In this document: in pieces, positions 22,365 to 38,864 of the stretch
Layout: each line of letters opens with the position of its first letter
Position numbering within the stretch: the stretch's first letter is position 1
Assembly: GCA_965240325.2 (NCBI GenBank)
Contig: OZ251249.1
Coordinates: 806,001 to 870,000, forward strand
DNA from: Rebecca billardiae RCC1528
Lineage: Eukaryota > Haptophyta
DNA: 64,000 bases
Direction: 5' to 3'
The notes under the pieces: generated by a model
The model's input: only the letters and a program-made list of their open reading frames with translations
What the model was told of the DNA's origin: nothing
The model's database searches: none
Position numbers and translations under genes: made by a program

Positions 22365-23546
22365 ATGCCGTCCGCGCTCAAGCTCGCGATGGGCGGCGCG
22401 CGCGGGCGCGGGCTCGTCGCGACGCGCCGCTTCGAGCCCGGCGCGCTCGTCTTCAAGGAGCGGCCCATCGTCCTCTTCGACACCGAGCGCGCGGCGGCGG
22501 GCGAGCCGTCGGTGCACCACATCACGCCGACCGCGCGCAAGCTCTCGGCGCGGCTGCCGCTCGAGAAGCTGCGGCGGCACTGCGCGGAGCACGGGATCAG
22601 GTACCCGCTCGTCGTGGCGGACATGGCGATCAAGTCGCTCTGCACGCCGCCCTGCTCCGTCCTCACCGAGCCGTTCAAAGAGTTTTGGACGCGCGTCAAC
22701 TACCTGCACCGCACGCCCGCGCCGCGCCCGCTGCCCGCGCGCTGGTCCGCGGAGCACGCGCTGCTGCGCGACGCGTTCTGCTCGCCGCAGGCCTCCGTCG
22801 ACGGCGCGAACGCGCTCTTCGCCGACGAGGGCCAGTTCGGCCTCGACTGGTACGCGCGCACCCTCTCGACGCTGCACGGCAACCTGATGCGCGTCTCCGA
22901 CTCGGAGATCGCGCTCTTCGAGTGCGCGTCGATGCTGAACCACGACTGCCAGCACAACCTGCTCTTCTCGTTCGAGACGGGCGGCACCGTCGCGCGCTTC
23001 ATCGCGCGCAAGCCCATCGAGGTGCGCCCGCGCGCCCAGCGCGCCGAGCGCCCTCGCCGCCGCCGCCGCCGCCGCGTCGCGCGCCGCCGCGCCCGCCCAC
23101 CGGCCACCGCGCGCCCGCGCCGCGCACGCGCGCGCCCGCGCGCCGCGCGCGGCGCGCGCTGGCAGGAGGGCGAGGAGCTAACGATCACGTACGTCTCGCC
23201 GCTCGCGGTGGTGAGCCCGCAGCAGCAGCGCCAGCGCGCCGCCGGCGGCGCCGCCCCCGCCTCCGCCGCCGGTCCGGACGACGAGCTGCTCGCGCCGAGT
23301 CCGGAGCAGCGCGCCGCGCTGCGCCTGGCCTACGGGTTCGACTGCGACAGCTGCGGCTGCGCGCGGCGCGCGGAGACGCTCGCGGCGGCGGCGGCGCTGG
23401 AGGCGGCGCCGAGCGGGTCGGCCGCGGGCGCCACGGCGGAGGCGCCTGCCACGCCCATCCACGCCGTGCAGACGCCGACGCCGCCCTTCCCCCTGGGAGC
23501 GCCAACGCCGCCGCCGCCGCCGAGTGCGCCCATGGCCGCCGCCTGA
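22365..23546 (+). CDS. SET-domain protein (SMYD/SET5-like lysine methyltransferase)
   Basis: Two exons, 22365-23021 and 23166-23546, giving 345 residues. The SET-N strand reads GARGRGLVATRRFEPGALVFKERP. The SET core includes the knot-forming ASMLNHDCQHNLLFSFE, and after the intron EGEELTITYVS provides the second conserved motif. The post-SET-like cysteines appear in YGFDCDSCGC. Such enzymes transfer methyl groups from S-adenosylmethionine to lysines of histones or other proteins. There is no MYND zinc finger in the insertion between the SET halves, which separates it from classic SMYDs. The 144-base intron (GTGCGC..gcag) is a multiple of three without stops, so its retention would add 48 Arg/Ala/Pro-rich residues in the middle of the catalytic fold; splicing restores family continuity. 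The Ala/Pro tail is probably disordered. Confidence 0.8.
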   Translation: MPSALKLAMGGARGRGLVATRRFEPGALVFKERPIVLFDTERAAAGEPSVHHITPTARKLSARLPLEKLRRHCAEHGIRYPLVVADMAIKSLCTPPCSVLTEPFKEFWTRVNYLHRTPAPRPLPARWSAEHALLRDAFCSPQASVDGANALFADEGQFGLDWYARTLSTLHGNLMRVSDSEIALFECASMLNHDCQHNLLFSFETGGTVARFIARKPIEVRPRAQRAERPRRRRRRRVARRRARPPATARPRRARARPRAARGARWQEGEELTITYVSPLAVVSPQQQRQRAAGGAAPASAAGPDDELLAPSPEQRAALRLAYGFDCDSCGCARRAETLAAAAALEAAPSGSAAGATAEAPATPIHAVQTPTPPFPLGAPTPPPPPSAPMAAA

Positions 23547-24045
23547 GCGCGCGACGGGCGACACGCCGCCGCCGGTGCGCGGTGCTGGGCGGCGGCGCAG
23601 CGCGCGGCTGACTCCATCTCCGGTCAGGGCCAGTGGTCGTCGCCCCGTGAATCGCCGCCGCGCCTGGCTTTACACCCAGGCTCCTCTCCCAGGCTCGGCT
23701 GCACCCGGAGGCACAGGGTGTGACTGACGATCGAGTGTTTCTGGCGATCTCAAGATCGCGGGGCGCAGACACGGTCACAAGGCTGTAGCGTTGTCCGGGT
23801 ACATCTTCCTCACCACGACCGCCCGTTCTACCGGAGTCGTTAAGGCGTGCGCCAGCGTTTGGCGCCCCCGACCTAAACGCACGCGCAAGCCGCCCCGGAC
23901 TGGGCAGGAAGTGTGCATCGGCTGACCTTTCCAGGCAGCAAGGCAGCGGCATTGCAGCAGCAGCCGCTAAGCAGAGCGGCGCTGTCTCGCGTCGTCCCCA
24001 GGCCCCGCGGCTGCGCCACCCGCGCGCGCGGCGGAGGCGTGCCCC
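23547..24045. other. intergenic between SET and kinase-GRAM genes
   Basis: Tandemly oriented genes flank this 500-base stretch. It should contain the SET gene's 3' UTR and the kinase promoter; nothing else is recognised. Confidence 0.4.
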
Positions 24046-30456
<6,411 letters not shown>

Positions 30457-30545
30457 CATATATATATATATATAATATTATTGCGCAATAATAATAAGCA
30501 TATCAATGATGATATATGCTGGTATACGCGTATGATACGGGAGCT

Positions 30546-30660
30546 CGGACTCTGAGCAAGGGGCTTACAAAATATATATATACTGGAATAACTGGGGGCA
30601 AAACACAGCGCTGTCGTCGGATGCGATGTACATGATGAGACGGAAAGTGTCCGGCTATGT
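30546..30660 (+). repeat. left terminal inverted repeat
   Basis: Inverted partner of about 37934-38034. Shared blocks are interrupted by a short TA insertion and small indels. The inner inverted segment follows immediately at about 30670. Confidence 0.6.
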
Positions 30661-30834
30661 GCGAATCAAGGCACAGCAACGACTTCGATCTTTTTTAAAG
30701 CGGCCGTTAGCGTGTCCATCGGCCGGATTATTTTACGGAAAATTACTATGCGCTGCGCGCGCGCGCCCAGCGGGCGGCGCGCGCGCGCGACTAGTCCCCC
30801 CTGCATGCCCTAACCGTCAGCTGCCTGATTCCCG

Positions 30835-33800
30835 CTACCCAGCCCCGCTGCCGTCGCGCGCGACATCCGCGCCGTCGCTCACCGTCGCCGAGGCCGAGCG
30901 CGCCGCCGCCCTCAATTTGCTCTTGAGTGCCGACAAGTCCTCCTCCGGAAGCCCAGCCTCCTCGCGCACGAGCTTGCGCGCCGCGATGTACTCGTCGACC
31001 AGGTCGTGCGCGCCGGCCTTCGCCTTGCGCTGCCATTCGCGCTGCCGCTTGCCCTCCTTCTTCAGCCAGAGCCGCCGCACCTTGTCGCCGAACTCCTCCT
31101 CCGCCCACGTCGCAAGCGACACGCGGCGCAGGAGCTGCGCGGCCGTCGAGATGTGCGGCTGCACCGTCGACTTCTTCCCCTCGGCATACTCGCGGACGAA
31201 CGAGTCGAGCGACTTGCGCGCGTTCACGAGCGGCATCGCCCGCTTGGTCACCTGCACGAAGTGCTCCTGCACCTGCTCGTCCGCGAGCTGCACGAGGTGG
31301 CCCCACCGCCTGATCAGCAGAGGCAAGACGAACCGCGCGATCGTCTTGTACTGCGAGGTGACCGGCTTGAGGACGAACAGGTCGAGCGCCTCGACCCACG
31401 CCGTCGCGGCTGCCTCAACCTCGTCCGCACGCTTCGCGCGGCCATCGTCATCGTCCGTGTAGCCGCGCGAGGAGACGAGGTCGTGCAGCTGCCACGTGAG
31501 CATGAGCAGGCGGCAGAAGAGTGCCATGCGCGGCATGTCCGCGATCTCGGCCTTCAACTGCGCCTCGTCGTCAAAGCCGATCTCGTCCATCATCTCGCGC
31601 TCCTCCTCGTCCTGCATGTCCGAGATGCGCGCGTCCTCGTCGCCGCTGTCCGCCGCGCCCGCGCTGCTCGCGCCGTCGAGATCCGCGTCGATCTTCCACA
31701 CGACCTGCACCAACGCCCAGAAGACCGCGTGCGTGCGCAGCAGCGAGATGCCGTCGCCGCGGAGGTCGGGCACGCCGATCTCGTTGGTGCGCGTGCGCCG
31801 CTTGGGCACTCGCACAGGCACGCCCGCGTTCTTGAACAGGACGATCAGGTCGTACTTGGTGAGCGGCGCGTCGCGGCCGTACAGCTCGTCCACCTCCCTC
31901 CACAGCGCCGACAGCACCGGCTTGAAAGTGTCGTGCTTGAAGTGCATGATGCCGGGGAAGTAGTTGACGTGCTCGAGCTCCAGCTGCGGTAGCAGCCACT
32001 GGTTCTCGTGCAGCTTCTGGTCGACGATGCGCTCGGCGTCCTTCGAGTCGTCGGCGAGAAGGCGGCGGCGCTTGGTCATCTCGGCGTCGCACTCGCCCTG
32101 GTCGGCAGGCGTGACCTTGCACGCAGGGCACGTCACGCCCGGGTCCGCGTGGCACAGCGCGCGCGCGCGCTTGTACGTGCGCAGCCGCCACTGAGGCGAG
32201 CCGCCGTCCGCGCCCGCCTCCTTGACCGCCCACACGTTGAAGCGGAGCGGCGAGACGTTGTGCGAGCCCTGGCCGGCGAGGCTGGCAAGGTTGACATAAT
32301 CGCCGGTGTACGTGATGATGGCCTTCTGCTCCTCCGCGTAGTCGGCCGCCTCGCCGCCGCCGCCAAAACCGCCGCCGGCCGCGCCGCCCGCCGCGCCGGC
32401 AGCGCCGGCCGCGCCGGCCGCGCCGGCCGCGCCGCCGGCCGCGGCGGCCGCGGCGGCCGCGGCGGCCGCGCCGCCGGCCGTGCCCGCGCTCGGGTTGCCA
32501 GCCGCGCTGCTCGCCGCGCCGCCGGCCGCGCCACCGGCCGCGCGGACGCCAGCGCCGGCGGTGCCGCCAGCCACGCCGCTGCCGCTGCCGCTGCCGCCCG
32601 CGCCGCCCGCGCCGCCCGCGCCGCCGCCAGCGCCCGCGCCCGCGTTACCAGCCGCGCCGCCGGCAGCGCCGCCGGCCGCGCGGACGCCAGCGCCGGCGGT
32701 GCCGCCAGCCACGCCGCTGCCGCTGCCGCCCGCGCCGCCCGCGCCGCCCGTGCCGCCGGCCGTGCCGCCGGCCGTGCCGCCGGCCGCGCCGCCGGCCGCG
32801 CCGCGGGCCTCGCCGCGGCCCGCGCCGCCGGCCGCGCCGGCTGTGACGGCCGCGGCCGCGCCGCCGGCCGCGCCGGCCACACGTGCGGTGGCGGCAGCAG
32901 GCGGCGTCGGTCGCGGCGGAAGCAGGCCGCTCCGGATCACGTCATTGATCGCGTCGGCGTGCGCACTCCATAACTCGGACATGTCCGAGTCCGGCCGCTC
33001 CGAGATGGCGATCGCCTCTGACGACGCGAGCGCGCCGTAGTTGACGCCCCAGCCGTTGCGCACGATGGCGATCGTGGCCGTGCGCGAGTGAGCCGTGTTG
33101 CCCGCGTCCGCCGAGAGGAGGAGGACGTGCGGCTGCCCGCGCGGGCGCGCGGACTTGCCGTTGCGCTCCGAGCGATCCAGCACGGCGTGCACGGCCTGCG
33201 CCCACGGCCGCGCCGCCGACTCGCTGCCGATCATGAGCACGCCCGCGCCCGCGTGCTCGCGATCGCGCTGCGCGACCTCTCGAGAGCCAGCCGCCGGCGG
33301 CGGGATCGGGTGGCGGATCGGCTCGCGGCCGAAGCCGCCGCGGAAGACGGTGCGAGCCGAGTGCTCGCCCGTCACCGGGTGGATCTCCTTCCCCACCCAC
33401 TCGCGCCACGTGTCGAACTGCGCGTCCGTGACGTTCTTCGAGACGAGGTAGCCGGCGACGTCGTGGTGCGTCTGATGAGATTGAATCTCGCGCACAACGC
33501 CCACTGCGCCGCGGCGCTGCTGGAGGTAGGCGTGCCTCGCCCACGGCTTGCGCGAGCCGTCGTCTGCGCCCTCGAGCATCTCGTGCAGCACGAGGTCCAT
33601 CACGTCGTCGGGCGTGCCACGCAGGATGTGCTCGATATGGTCCGCCTCCCCCCGCCTGCGCTTGCGGCACGCGTTGCTCGAGACCGAGAGAGATGGGCGC
33701 TGAGCGCGCTGCCGATGAGCGCCGTCCAGCCCGTTCAGCTCGGCGAGGTGCTCGAACTTGCCGGCGGCTCGGTCGGCGCGCTTGCGCGCGGCGTCCTTGT

Positions 33801-35562
33801 CGCGCTTGAGCTCGACAAGCTGCGACTGCTGCTCGTCGCAGAGCGACTGGGCGTGCGCGCACTGCTGCTCGAGCAGCTGCTGCGCGTGCAGCGCAGCCGC
33901 GAGCTCGTGCTCGACGCCGCTCAGCGCGTCAGCGGCGATGTGCTCGGTCGCGGTGAGGCGGCGCTCCAACTCGAGGGCCCGATCGCGCTGCGCGTCGGCG
34001 GCGCGCTGCGCAGCTGCGGCCCGCGCGTTCGCCTCTTCGAGATCGCGCCGAAGCTTCGCCTGCGCCTGCTCCGCCTCGGCGTCGTGGCGGGTGCGCGCAT
34101 CCGCGCTGTGCCCGGCGCGGTACCCGGCGAGCACAGCGCGCCTCTCCGCGGCAGCACCGGCGGCGCGCGCGGCGGCGATCCGGTCGAGGGCCTCGCGCTC
34201 GATGTTCTCGCACTCGAGCTTGACGGCGGCGATCACCACGTCGAGAACCGGCTCGAGATCGACGGCGGCCGAGTTGACGATGTCCTCGCGCTGCCGCACC
34301 GCGTCGTCGCGCTCGCGCTCGAGCTCGCCGTTGAAGTGCTCGAGCTCGGTCACACGTGTGCGCAGCGAGGTGAGCTCGAGCTCGGAAGGGACGCTGCGCG
34401 TGCTGTGCGAGCGCCGCAACTGCTGCTCGAGCTCGGCCACGTGCTGCAGCTCGGCCATGCGCCTTCGACCCCGTGCTGTCTGCTCGTCCGCCTCTGCCTC
34501 GGGCGTCGGCGCCACGCTGCCAGCCGAGCGCGTGAGAGGCCGCTGGCGGGTGGGCGCGGCCGAGAGCAGCACGGCAGGCGGCGGCGACATGAAGGCGGGC
34601 GAGGCGACGGCAGGTGACCTCGGCGGCAGCAGCTCTTCCGCCGACCCACCGACGAACGGCTGCGCCGCCGCGCCAGCGAGGAGGAGTGGCGGCGCGGGCT
34701 GGCGGGAGGCGCTGCGCGTGACCGCGGGCGACGGCGCAGCGGCAGCAGGAAAGCTCAAGGCGGAGGAGGCGTTGGTAGTGGCGGGCGAGAAGACGAGGTG
34801 GTCGGCGTGAGCGGGAAGAGACGAGAAGCGGGCAGCGACGACGGCGGGAGACAAATCGGCGGCGGCGGCGGCGGCTGATGCCGCCGCCTCGCCGCCATCA
34901 GCTCGAAGGAGAGCGAGCGCGCGCGCGGTCGGTGGACGGGCGGCATCATGCGGCGAGGACAGCGGCTGCGGCTGCGGCCGCGGCCGCGGCCGCGGCCGCG
35001 GCTGCGGCGGCTGCACGAGCGGCGGAGGCAGGTGCGGAGGCGCCGACGGCAGCTGCGGCGGTGGCGGAAGCGACGGCAGCGGCGGCGGCCCCAACGGAGG
35101 CAGCGGCTGGGTGTCCGCGACCGCGTAGGGCATCACGGCGGCGGACGATGGATCGAATGGCGCGTCGGCGCAGAGGCCGGGCGTGAGACCGAGGACTGGA
35201 ACATGCGAGAGAGGCTGAGAATGAGAATGCAGATGGGCATGCGTGGGATCGAGGGCAGAGAGATCGAGGGGGGGATGCGGCGCGACCGCGCCGTCACCAG
35301 CTGGCGCGCGACGCCATCGGGCGCTGCTCGCTGCTCGGCGAGTGGCGGTCAGCTGCTCGCGCTGCGCGCGGCGCGCTCTCCAGTCCGCGCGCTTGCGCCG
35401 TGAGACGTCGGACTCGGGCGGCGCCGCCGGTGCCGCCGCGGCGGGCGCCGCGGCAGGCGCTGCCGGCGGCGCGCCCGTGAGCTCCGACGGGCCCTTCGTC
35501 ACAGACGGCGTGCGCCGCCAGCCCCGCCTCCGCCGCGGCGCATCGAGACGCCCTGCGCGCAC
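30835..35562 (-). CDS. 1575-residue element-encoded protein, possible DDE-type transposase
   Basis: Unbroken ORF on the minus strand. From the N-terminus: a Pro/Ala-rich disordered region; a long coiled coil (about residues 360-615, heptads such as ELEQQLRR and LELERRLTATEH); a basic KRRRGE patch (about 635); an ordered segment ending in HVLLLSADAGNT (about 810); a Gly/Ala tract (about 895-1075); then ITYTGDYVNLASLAGQGSHN, a CPAC zinc-like pair, and LPQLELEHVNYFPGIMHF with a helical C-terminus. The spacing of an Asp in a beta-strand, a later GD-x-L-x-LAG segment, cysteine pairs and an LE/LH helix resembles several eukaryotic RNase-H-fold transposases, but the family is not identified. Its placement between inverted repeats supports a mobile-element origin. 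Both the function and the Gly/Ala insert inside the putative core remain uncertain. Confidence 0.5.
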   Translation of the reverse strand: MRAGRLDAPRRRRGWRRTPSVTKGPSELTGAPPAAPAAAPAAAAPAAPPESDVSRRKRADWRARRAQREQLTATRRAASSARWRRAPAGDGAVAPHPPLDLSALDPTHAHLHSHSQPLSHVPVLGLTPGLCADAPFDPSSAAVMPYAVADTQPLPPLGPPPLPSLPPPPQLPSAPPHLPPPLVQPPQPRPRPRPRPQPQPLSSPHDAARPPTARALALLRADGGEAAASAAAAAADLSPAVVAARFSSLPAHADHLVFSPATTNASSALSFPAAAAPSPAVTRSASRQPAPPLLLAGAAAQPFVGGSAEELLPPRSPAVASPAFMSPPPAVLLSAAPTRQRPLTRSAGSVAPTPEAEADEQTARGRRRMAELQHVAELEQQLRRSHSTRSVPSELELTSLRTRVTELEHFNGELERERDDAVRQREDIVNSAAVDLEPVLDVVIAAVKLECENIEREALDRIAAARAAGAAAERRAVLAGYRAGHSADARTRHDAEAEQAQAKLRRDLEEANARAAAAQRAADAQRDRALELERRLTATEHIAADALSGVEHELAAALHAQQLLEQQCAHAQSLCDEQQSQLVELKRDKDAARKRADRAAGKFEHLAELNGLDGAHRQRAQRPSLSVSSNACRKRRRGEADHIEHILRGTPDDVMDLVLHEMLEGADDGSRKPWARHAYLQQRRGAVGVVREIQSHQTHHDVAGYLVSKNVTDAQFDTWREWVGKEIHPVTGEHSARTVFRGGFGREPIRHPIPPPAAGSREVAQRDREHAGAGVLMIGSESAARPWAQAVHAVLDRSERNGKSARPRGQPHVLLLSADAGNTAHSRTATIAIVRNGWGVNYGALASSEAIAISERPDSDMSELWSAHADAINDVIRSGLLPPRPTPPAAATARVAGAAGGAAAAVTAGAAGGAGRGEARGAAGGAAGGTAGGTAGGTGGAGGAGGSGSGVAGGTAGAGVRAAGGAAGGAAGNAGAGAGGGAGGAGGAGGSGSGSGVAGGTAGAGVRAAGGAAGGAASSAAGNPSAGTAGGAAAAAAAAAAAGGAAGAAGAAGAAGAAGGAAGGGFGGGGEAADYAEEQKAIITYTGDYVNLASLAGQGSHNVSPLRFNVWAVKEAGADGGSPQWRLRTYKRARALCHADPGVTCPACKVTPADQGECDAEMTKRRRLLADDSKDAERIVDQKLHENQWLLPQLELEHVNYFPGIMHFKHDTFKPVLSALWREVDELYGRDAPLTKYDLIVLFKNAGVPVRVPKRRTRTNEIGVPDLRGDGISLLRTHAVFWALVQVVWKIDADLDGASSAGAADSGDEDARISDMQDEEEREMMDEIGFDDEAQLKAEIADMPRMALFCRLLMLTWQLHDLVSSRGYTDDDDGRAKRADEVEAAATAWVEALDLFVLKPVTSQYKTIARFVLPLLIRRWGHLVQLADEQVQEHFVQVTKRAMPLVNARKSLDSFVREYAEGKKSTVQPHISTAAQLLRRVSLATWAEEEFGDKVRRLWLKKEGKRQREWQRKAKAGAHDLVDEYIAARKLVREEAGLPEEDLSALKSKLRAAARSASATVSDGADVARDGSGAG

Positions 35563-36356
35563 ACCTTGAGCAGCTCGCCGCTCACGTCAGCGCGCCCCTT
35601 CTCCTTCTTGAAGCGCCATGGCTGCATCAGCGCGTAGCGCTCGGCGTCGACGCTCACGCCGCCCTGCGCGTCCTGTGGCGCGTGCAGGCCGCCCTGCGCG
35701 TTGAGCGAGATCACGCCCACGCGCACGTGCGCGAACTGCTGGTACGCGCCGTCCGGATCGAGCCGATGCATCTCGGTGTGCTCGATCGAGAGCGAGTGCA
35801 CCGTGTTGATCGCCGAGAGGTGCCGGTCCGTGCGCGCGCCGCCGAGCGCGTTCGCCCGCAGCGGCTTCGGGACGCGGCGCATGCCCAGGTTGAGCCACGT
35901 CGAGATGCGCTCGGGCTGGTACGAGCTCACGGTGCGCCGCGTGCGGTCCTTCTCTCGCGTCTCGTGCACGACGCCCTGGTCGTCGAGCGAGGTGAACATC
36001 GGCGAGTAGAGGGCGTCACGCGGGAACAGCGCCAGCTTGGCCTTGCGCAGCAGGTTGCCCTTCTTCCGGCTGCCCTTGATGGCGACGAAGTTGTTGACCT
36101 TGCGCTTGACCTCCGCCAGGTAGTTCTCGTTCGGCATGATCGAGTGGTCCACCTCGCTCGCCGCCTCGCGCGCGCGCAGCATGAGCGTCTCGTGCTCAGC
36201 CGCCTTCTCCGCGGCCGCCGCGGCCATGCGCCGCCGCACAGATGCGGCAGAGACCTTGCGCCCGATGCCGTAGCCGCCCTTCCGCTGCAGCTTGACCTTC
36301 TTCGGCTTCGCGCAGGAACGCTTGCCCTTGCCCACGGTAAGCACAGCCGTCGTCAT
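35499..36356 (-). CDS. 285-residue basic protein, upstream ORF of the element
   Basis: Minus-strand ORF that overlaps the start of the 1575-residue ORF by 64 bases. The N-terminus is Lys/Arg-rich (KGKRSCAKPKKVKLQRKGGYG), followed by an Ala-rich helix and an ordered segment with SIMPNENYLAEVKRKVNNF, LFPRDALYSPMFTSLDDQG and STWLNLGMRRVPKPL. No family is recognised. The basic start suggests nucleic-acid binding (inference). The overlap, and possible splice sites near the 3' end, leave open that both ORFs belong to one transcript, or that this is the N-terminal part of a single spliced protein. Confidence 0.5.
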   Translation of the reverse strand: MTTAVLTVGKGKRSCAKPKKVKLQRKGGYGIGRKVSAASVRRRMAAAAAEKAAEHETLMLRAREAASEVDHSIMPNENYLAEVKRKVNNFVAIKGSRKKGNLLRKAKLALFPRDALYSPMFTSLDDQGVVHETREKDRTRRTVSSYQPERISTWLNLGMRRVPKPLRANALGGARTDRHLSAINTVHSLSIEHTEMHRLDPDGAYQQFAHVRVGVISLNAQGGLHAPQDAQGGVSVDAERYALMQPWRFKKEKGRADVSGELLKVCAQGVSMRRGGGGAGGARRL

Positions 36357-37933
36357 TGCTGCGCGCGGCGAGCGCGGTCCCGCGCGGCCGTGCCGGGCGC
36401 AGCCGCAGCAAGTTAGTCTGATGCAAATTCCCGGTCACCCATGCAAAAGTAAGCGTTCCCGCTGAGCATGTGCGTGGATCACGAGTAAGTAAAACCCGCC
36501 GCCTGAATACAAACTCCGCGCCCCTCCATACACTTCCTGCATCCCCGCGCGCGGCGGCGTGCAGGCGGGCGCAGATTCGCACCGTGTTACGAACAGACCT
36601 AGCAAAGTAGATCGGCGTGGCGGGTCGGGACGCGGAGCGGGTGCGGGGCAGGTGGGGGATAGGTTGGGGAACACCCGCGATTAGAGCACCGGTGGCGCAG
36701 CGGCGACGTGGACGCCGCCACACGCGCACGCACGGCGCACGCGCGCACCGGGACTTTCAACTTCGCGTCGGAGCTCTGAACGACCGTCGGTTGGTCCGAG
36801 CGGCGCGAGGAGGCTCTCGGGATTGTGGCCGGACGCCCGGGTTGAGCCGTTAACGGCCGAAAATCAATTTGTTGGAGTTTCCTTAACGGCCGCTTTAAAA
36901 AAGAAATCGTTGCTGTGGGCCTATATGGCCGGCCATGACCGATGATATTGGCCGCTAGGCGGCCATGGCCGATGGTTAGCGGTCGACCATCCATCTCTGG
37001 CCGATGGGTATTGGCCGATGGCCGTCCGTACTCGTAGGCCGCGCCGGACGGCACGGCCACGGCGCCGGCGCGTGATGGCCGCGTGAGCACGCCGCGCGGG
37101 CTGCAGCACTGCCACTGTCCGACTCTGCACGGTCGTAGTTCGAGAGGGCGGCCCCGGGGCTCGGCCGACCCAACTGGTGGACTTGTTGAGCCCCAGTGGC
37201 GGTCTCGACCGAGCTTGGCAGGTGTGTGTGTGTGCCTGTGTGTGTTAATCTGATATACTATATCAGTTACAGGCGACTATGTCTATATTGCGATGTATTT
37301 GCCGATTATGCGCGCCGGCCCGGCGAGTGAAGGACGCGAGGTGCAGCAGGCGGCGAGCCCGGCGAGACTCCGAGGGCGAGTCAGCGGCCGCACCCGCGCC
37401 CGCGACCGCGCCCACGCCCGCGCCCACGACCCCTACTTCTGCCACGGCTCGCGCTTGCACTGCCAGCAGCGCTGCGGCATCGTCTCACGCAGACCACGTC
37501 TGCCGACGCGGCGACTGCGGCAGCCTCGCGGCGAGCGGACGAGCGGTGGCTGCCGCAGCACAGTAGTCGGCTGCAAGCAGCTTCTGCGACGAGATCATGC
37601 CCAGACAGAGTCAAGCCGACCTCGTTGGGGTACCATACGTTCTGCCCGAGTGGTGAATAATCTTTTGCCGAAAAAGAAAAAGGGATGAATGAATATATGT
37701 ATATTCATTTATGCATTTATTCGTCGTAGTCGGCCACTGGCCGATGAACGGGCAAAAGTGGGCATCCTGTGGCCGACGGGTTGGCCGACGCCCGTCGAGG
37801 CTTGATTCGCACACAGGTGTCCGGTCAGCGGAAAACACTGTGCGCGAGAAGTTTGAATCCGGGAAAGCGGGTAGATCTGTCGTGACCTCATTACTTCTTC
37901 CCAGGCATTCCTGTGTTTTCCTCATACGAGCTC
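36357..37933. other. right non-coding arm of the TIR element
   Basis: Contains the inner inverted segment (about 36880-36930), then about 1 kb with many ggccgat/ggccatgg words (36920-37060), a short GT-rich tract (37220-37245) and an AT-rich stretch (37640-37730). No gene is supported. The kilobase between inner and outer repeat has no counterpart at the left end and may be a secondary insertion. Confidence 0.45.
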
Positions 37934-38034
37934 CCGGACACTTTCCGTCTCATGTACAAGTCGCATAGACGGGGTTCCTCACTTGGCGCTTTCGCCCCCA
38001 GTGGTATTTTGTAAGCCCCTTGCTCTGAGCATCC
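37934..38034 (-). repeat. right terminal inverted repeat
   Basis: Reverse complement matches the left terminus, including the 20-base block gagcaaggggcttacaaaat and the gagacggaaagtgtccgg block, with an altered middle part. Confidence 0.6.
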
Positions 38035-38210
38035 GCCGGTCGCGACGCGCGCGCGCGCCATGCATGCATGATGACCCGCGTTTTATTATTTAGAATTATT
38101 TAATATTTAATGGCAGGCGCGCCGGTAGTCGCGTATATATATTTTTATTATTGTCAAAAAATTTAAAAGGCGCTGGCGCGGCGGATCGATGATCATCATT
38201 GATCACGGCA

Positions 38211-38817
38211 CGGAGCGTTGCGCCAGCTGGACAAACGCGAGGACGCTACGGAGCGTTGCGCCAGCTGGACATGACGCGAGGACGCTAGCTTTCGTAGATC
38301 ACGAAGCTACGGAGGGCCTCTGACGAGAATCGCCTTCGGATCGGGGCCCTCTCCCGCTGTGCCGCATCGGCGCACGCTCGGCGGGCTACGTTTGCGCACG
38401 CCGTGCAGCTCGCGGTGCGTGCGCGTCGGCTAGCTGGCACACTGCTCCTGACGCACAAGTCGAATGACCGCAGCTGGGATGCCCTTTCGCGCGGCAAGGA
38501 CGCGTGCGAGGCCGGTCGCTGCGGCCGAGCGGCGTGACCGTGCCGCCTGCACGCTGGGCGCCCATGGACGTGGCTTCGCCGCGCGCGATGCGGCTGGCGA
38601 GCGTCGCGACCGAGTTCCACGACGCGTGCGACGCGCCATCTGCCCGCTTCCGTGCCTCCGACGCACGTTTTATGCGGGCAACGGCCATCGCCCGCCCATG
38701 CGGCGGCGAAGCCGCCATCCGCCGCGCTTTGCCGTTGGACAGAGCGCAGAACATTTCGTTTTGAAAAGCGCAGATCTGAAAAGACCGGAAGGCGTTTGTC
38801 CAGCTGGCGCAACGCCC
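38211..38817. mobile_element. small inverted-repeat (MITE-like) element upstream of glycosyltransferase copy 1
   Basis: A block of about 25 bases containing gcgttgcgccagctggacaa is present at 38214-38240 and as its reverse complement at 38791-38817. On the left the block is tandemly repeated once more (to about 38288). The 600-base interior has no convincing gene. The element ends about 50 bases before the ATG of copy 1, and the corresponding place before copy 2 lacks it, so it probably arrived after or with the duplication. Confidence 0.5.
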
Positions 38818-38864
38818 CTGCCTTGCAGGCAAGAACGTTTGGTCCAGCAGCAGAGGGCATCAGC

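Larger units (their letters stand above)
30546..38034. mobile_element. putative TIR DNA transposon, about 7.5 kb
   Basis: Imperfect terminal inverted repeats of roughly 100-115 bases border this region. Both ends share, in opposite orientation, a block built on gagcaaggggcttacaaaat, then ctgggggc, then gagacggaaagtgtccgg. A second inverted pair (cacagcaacga...ttttttaaagcggccgtta) lies just inside on the left (about 30670-30712) and at about 36880-36930 on the right. Between them are two large overlapping ORFs on the minus strand, the larger with possible transposase features. The ends are AT-richer than the core. No convincing target-site duplication was seen. The extra kilobase between the inner and outer right repeats may be a later insertion. 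Confidence 0.55.
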
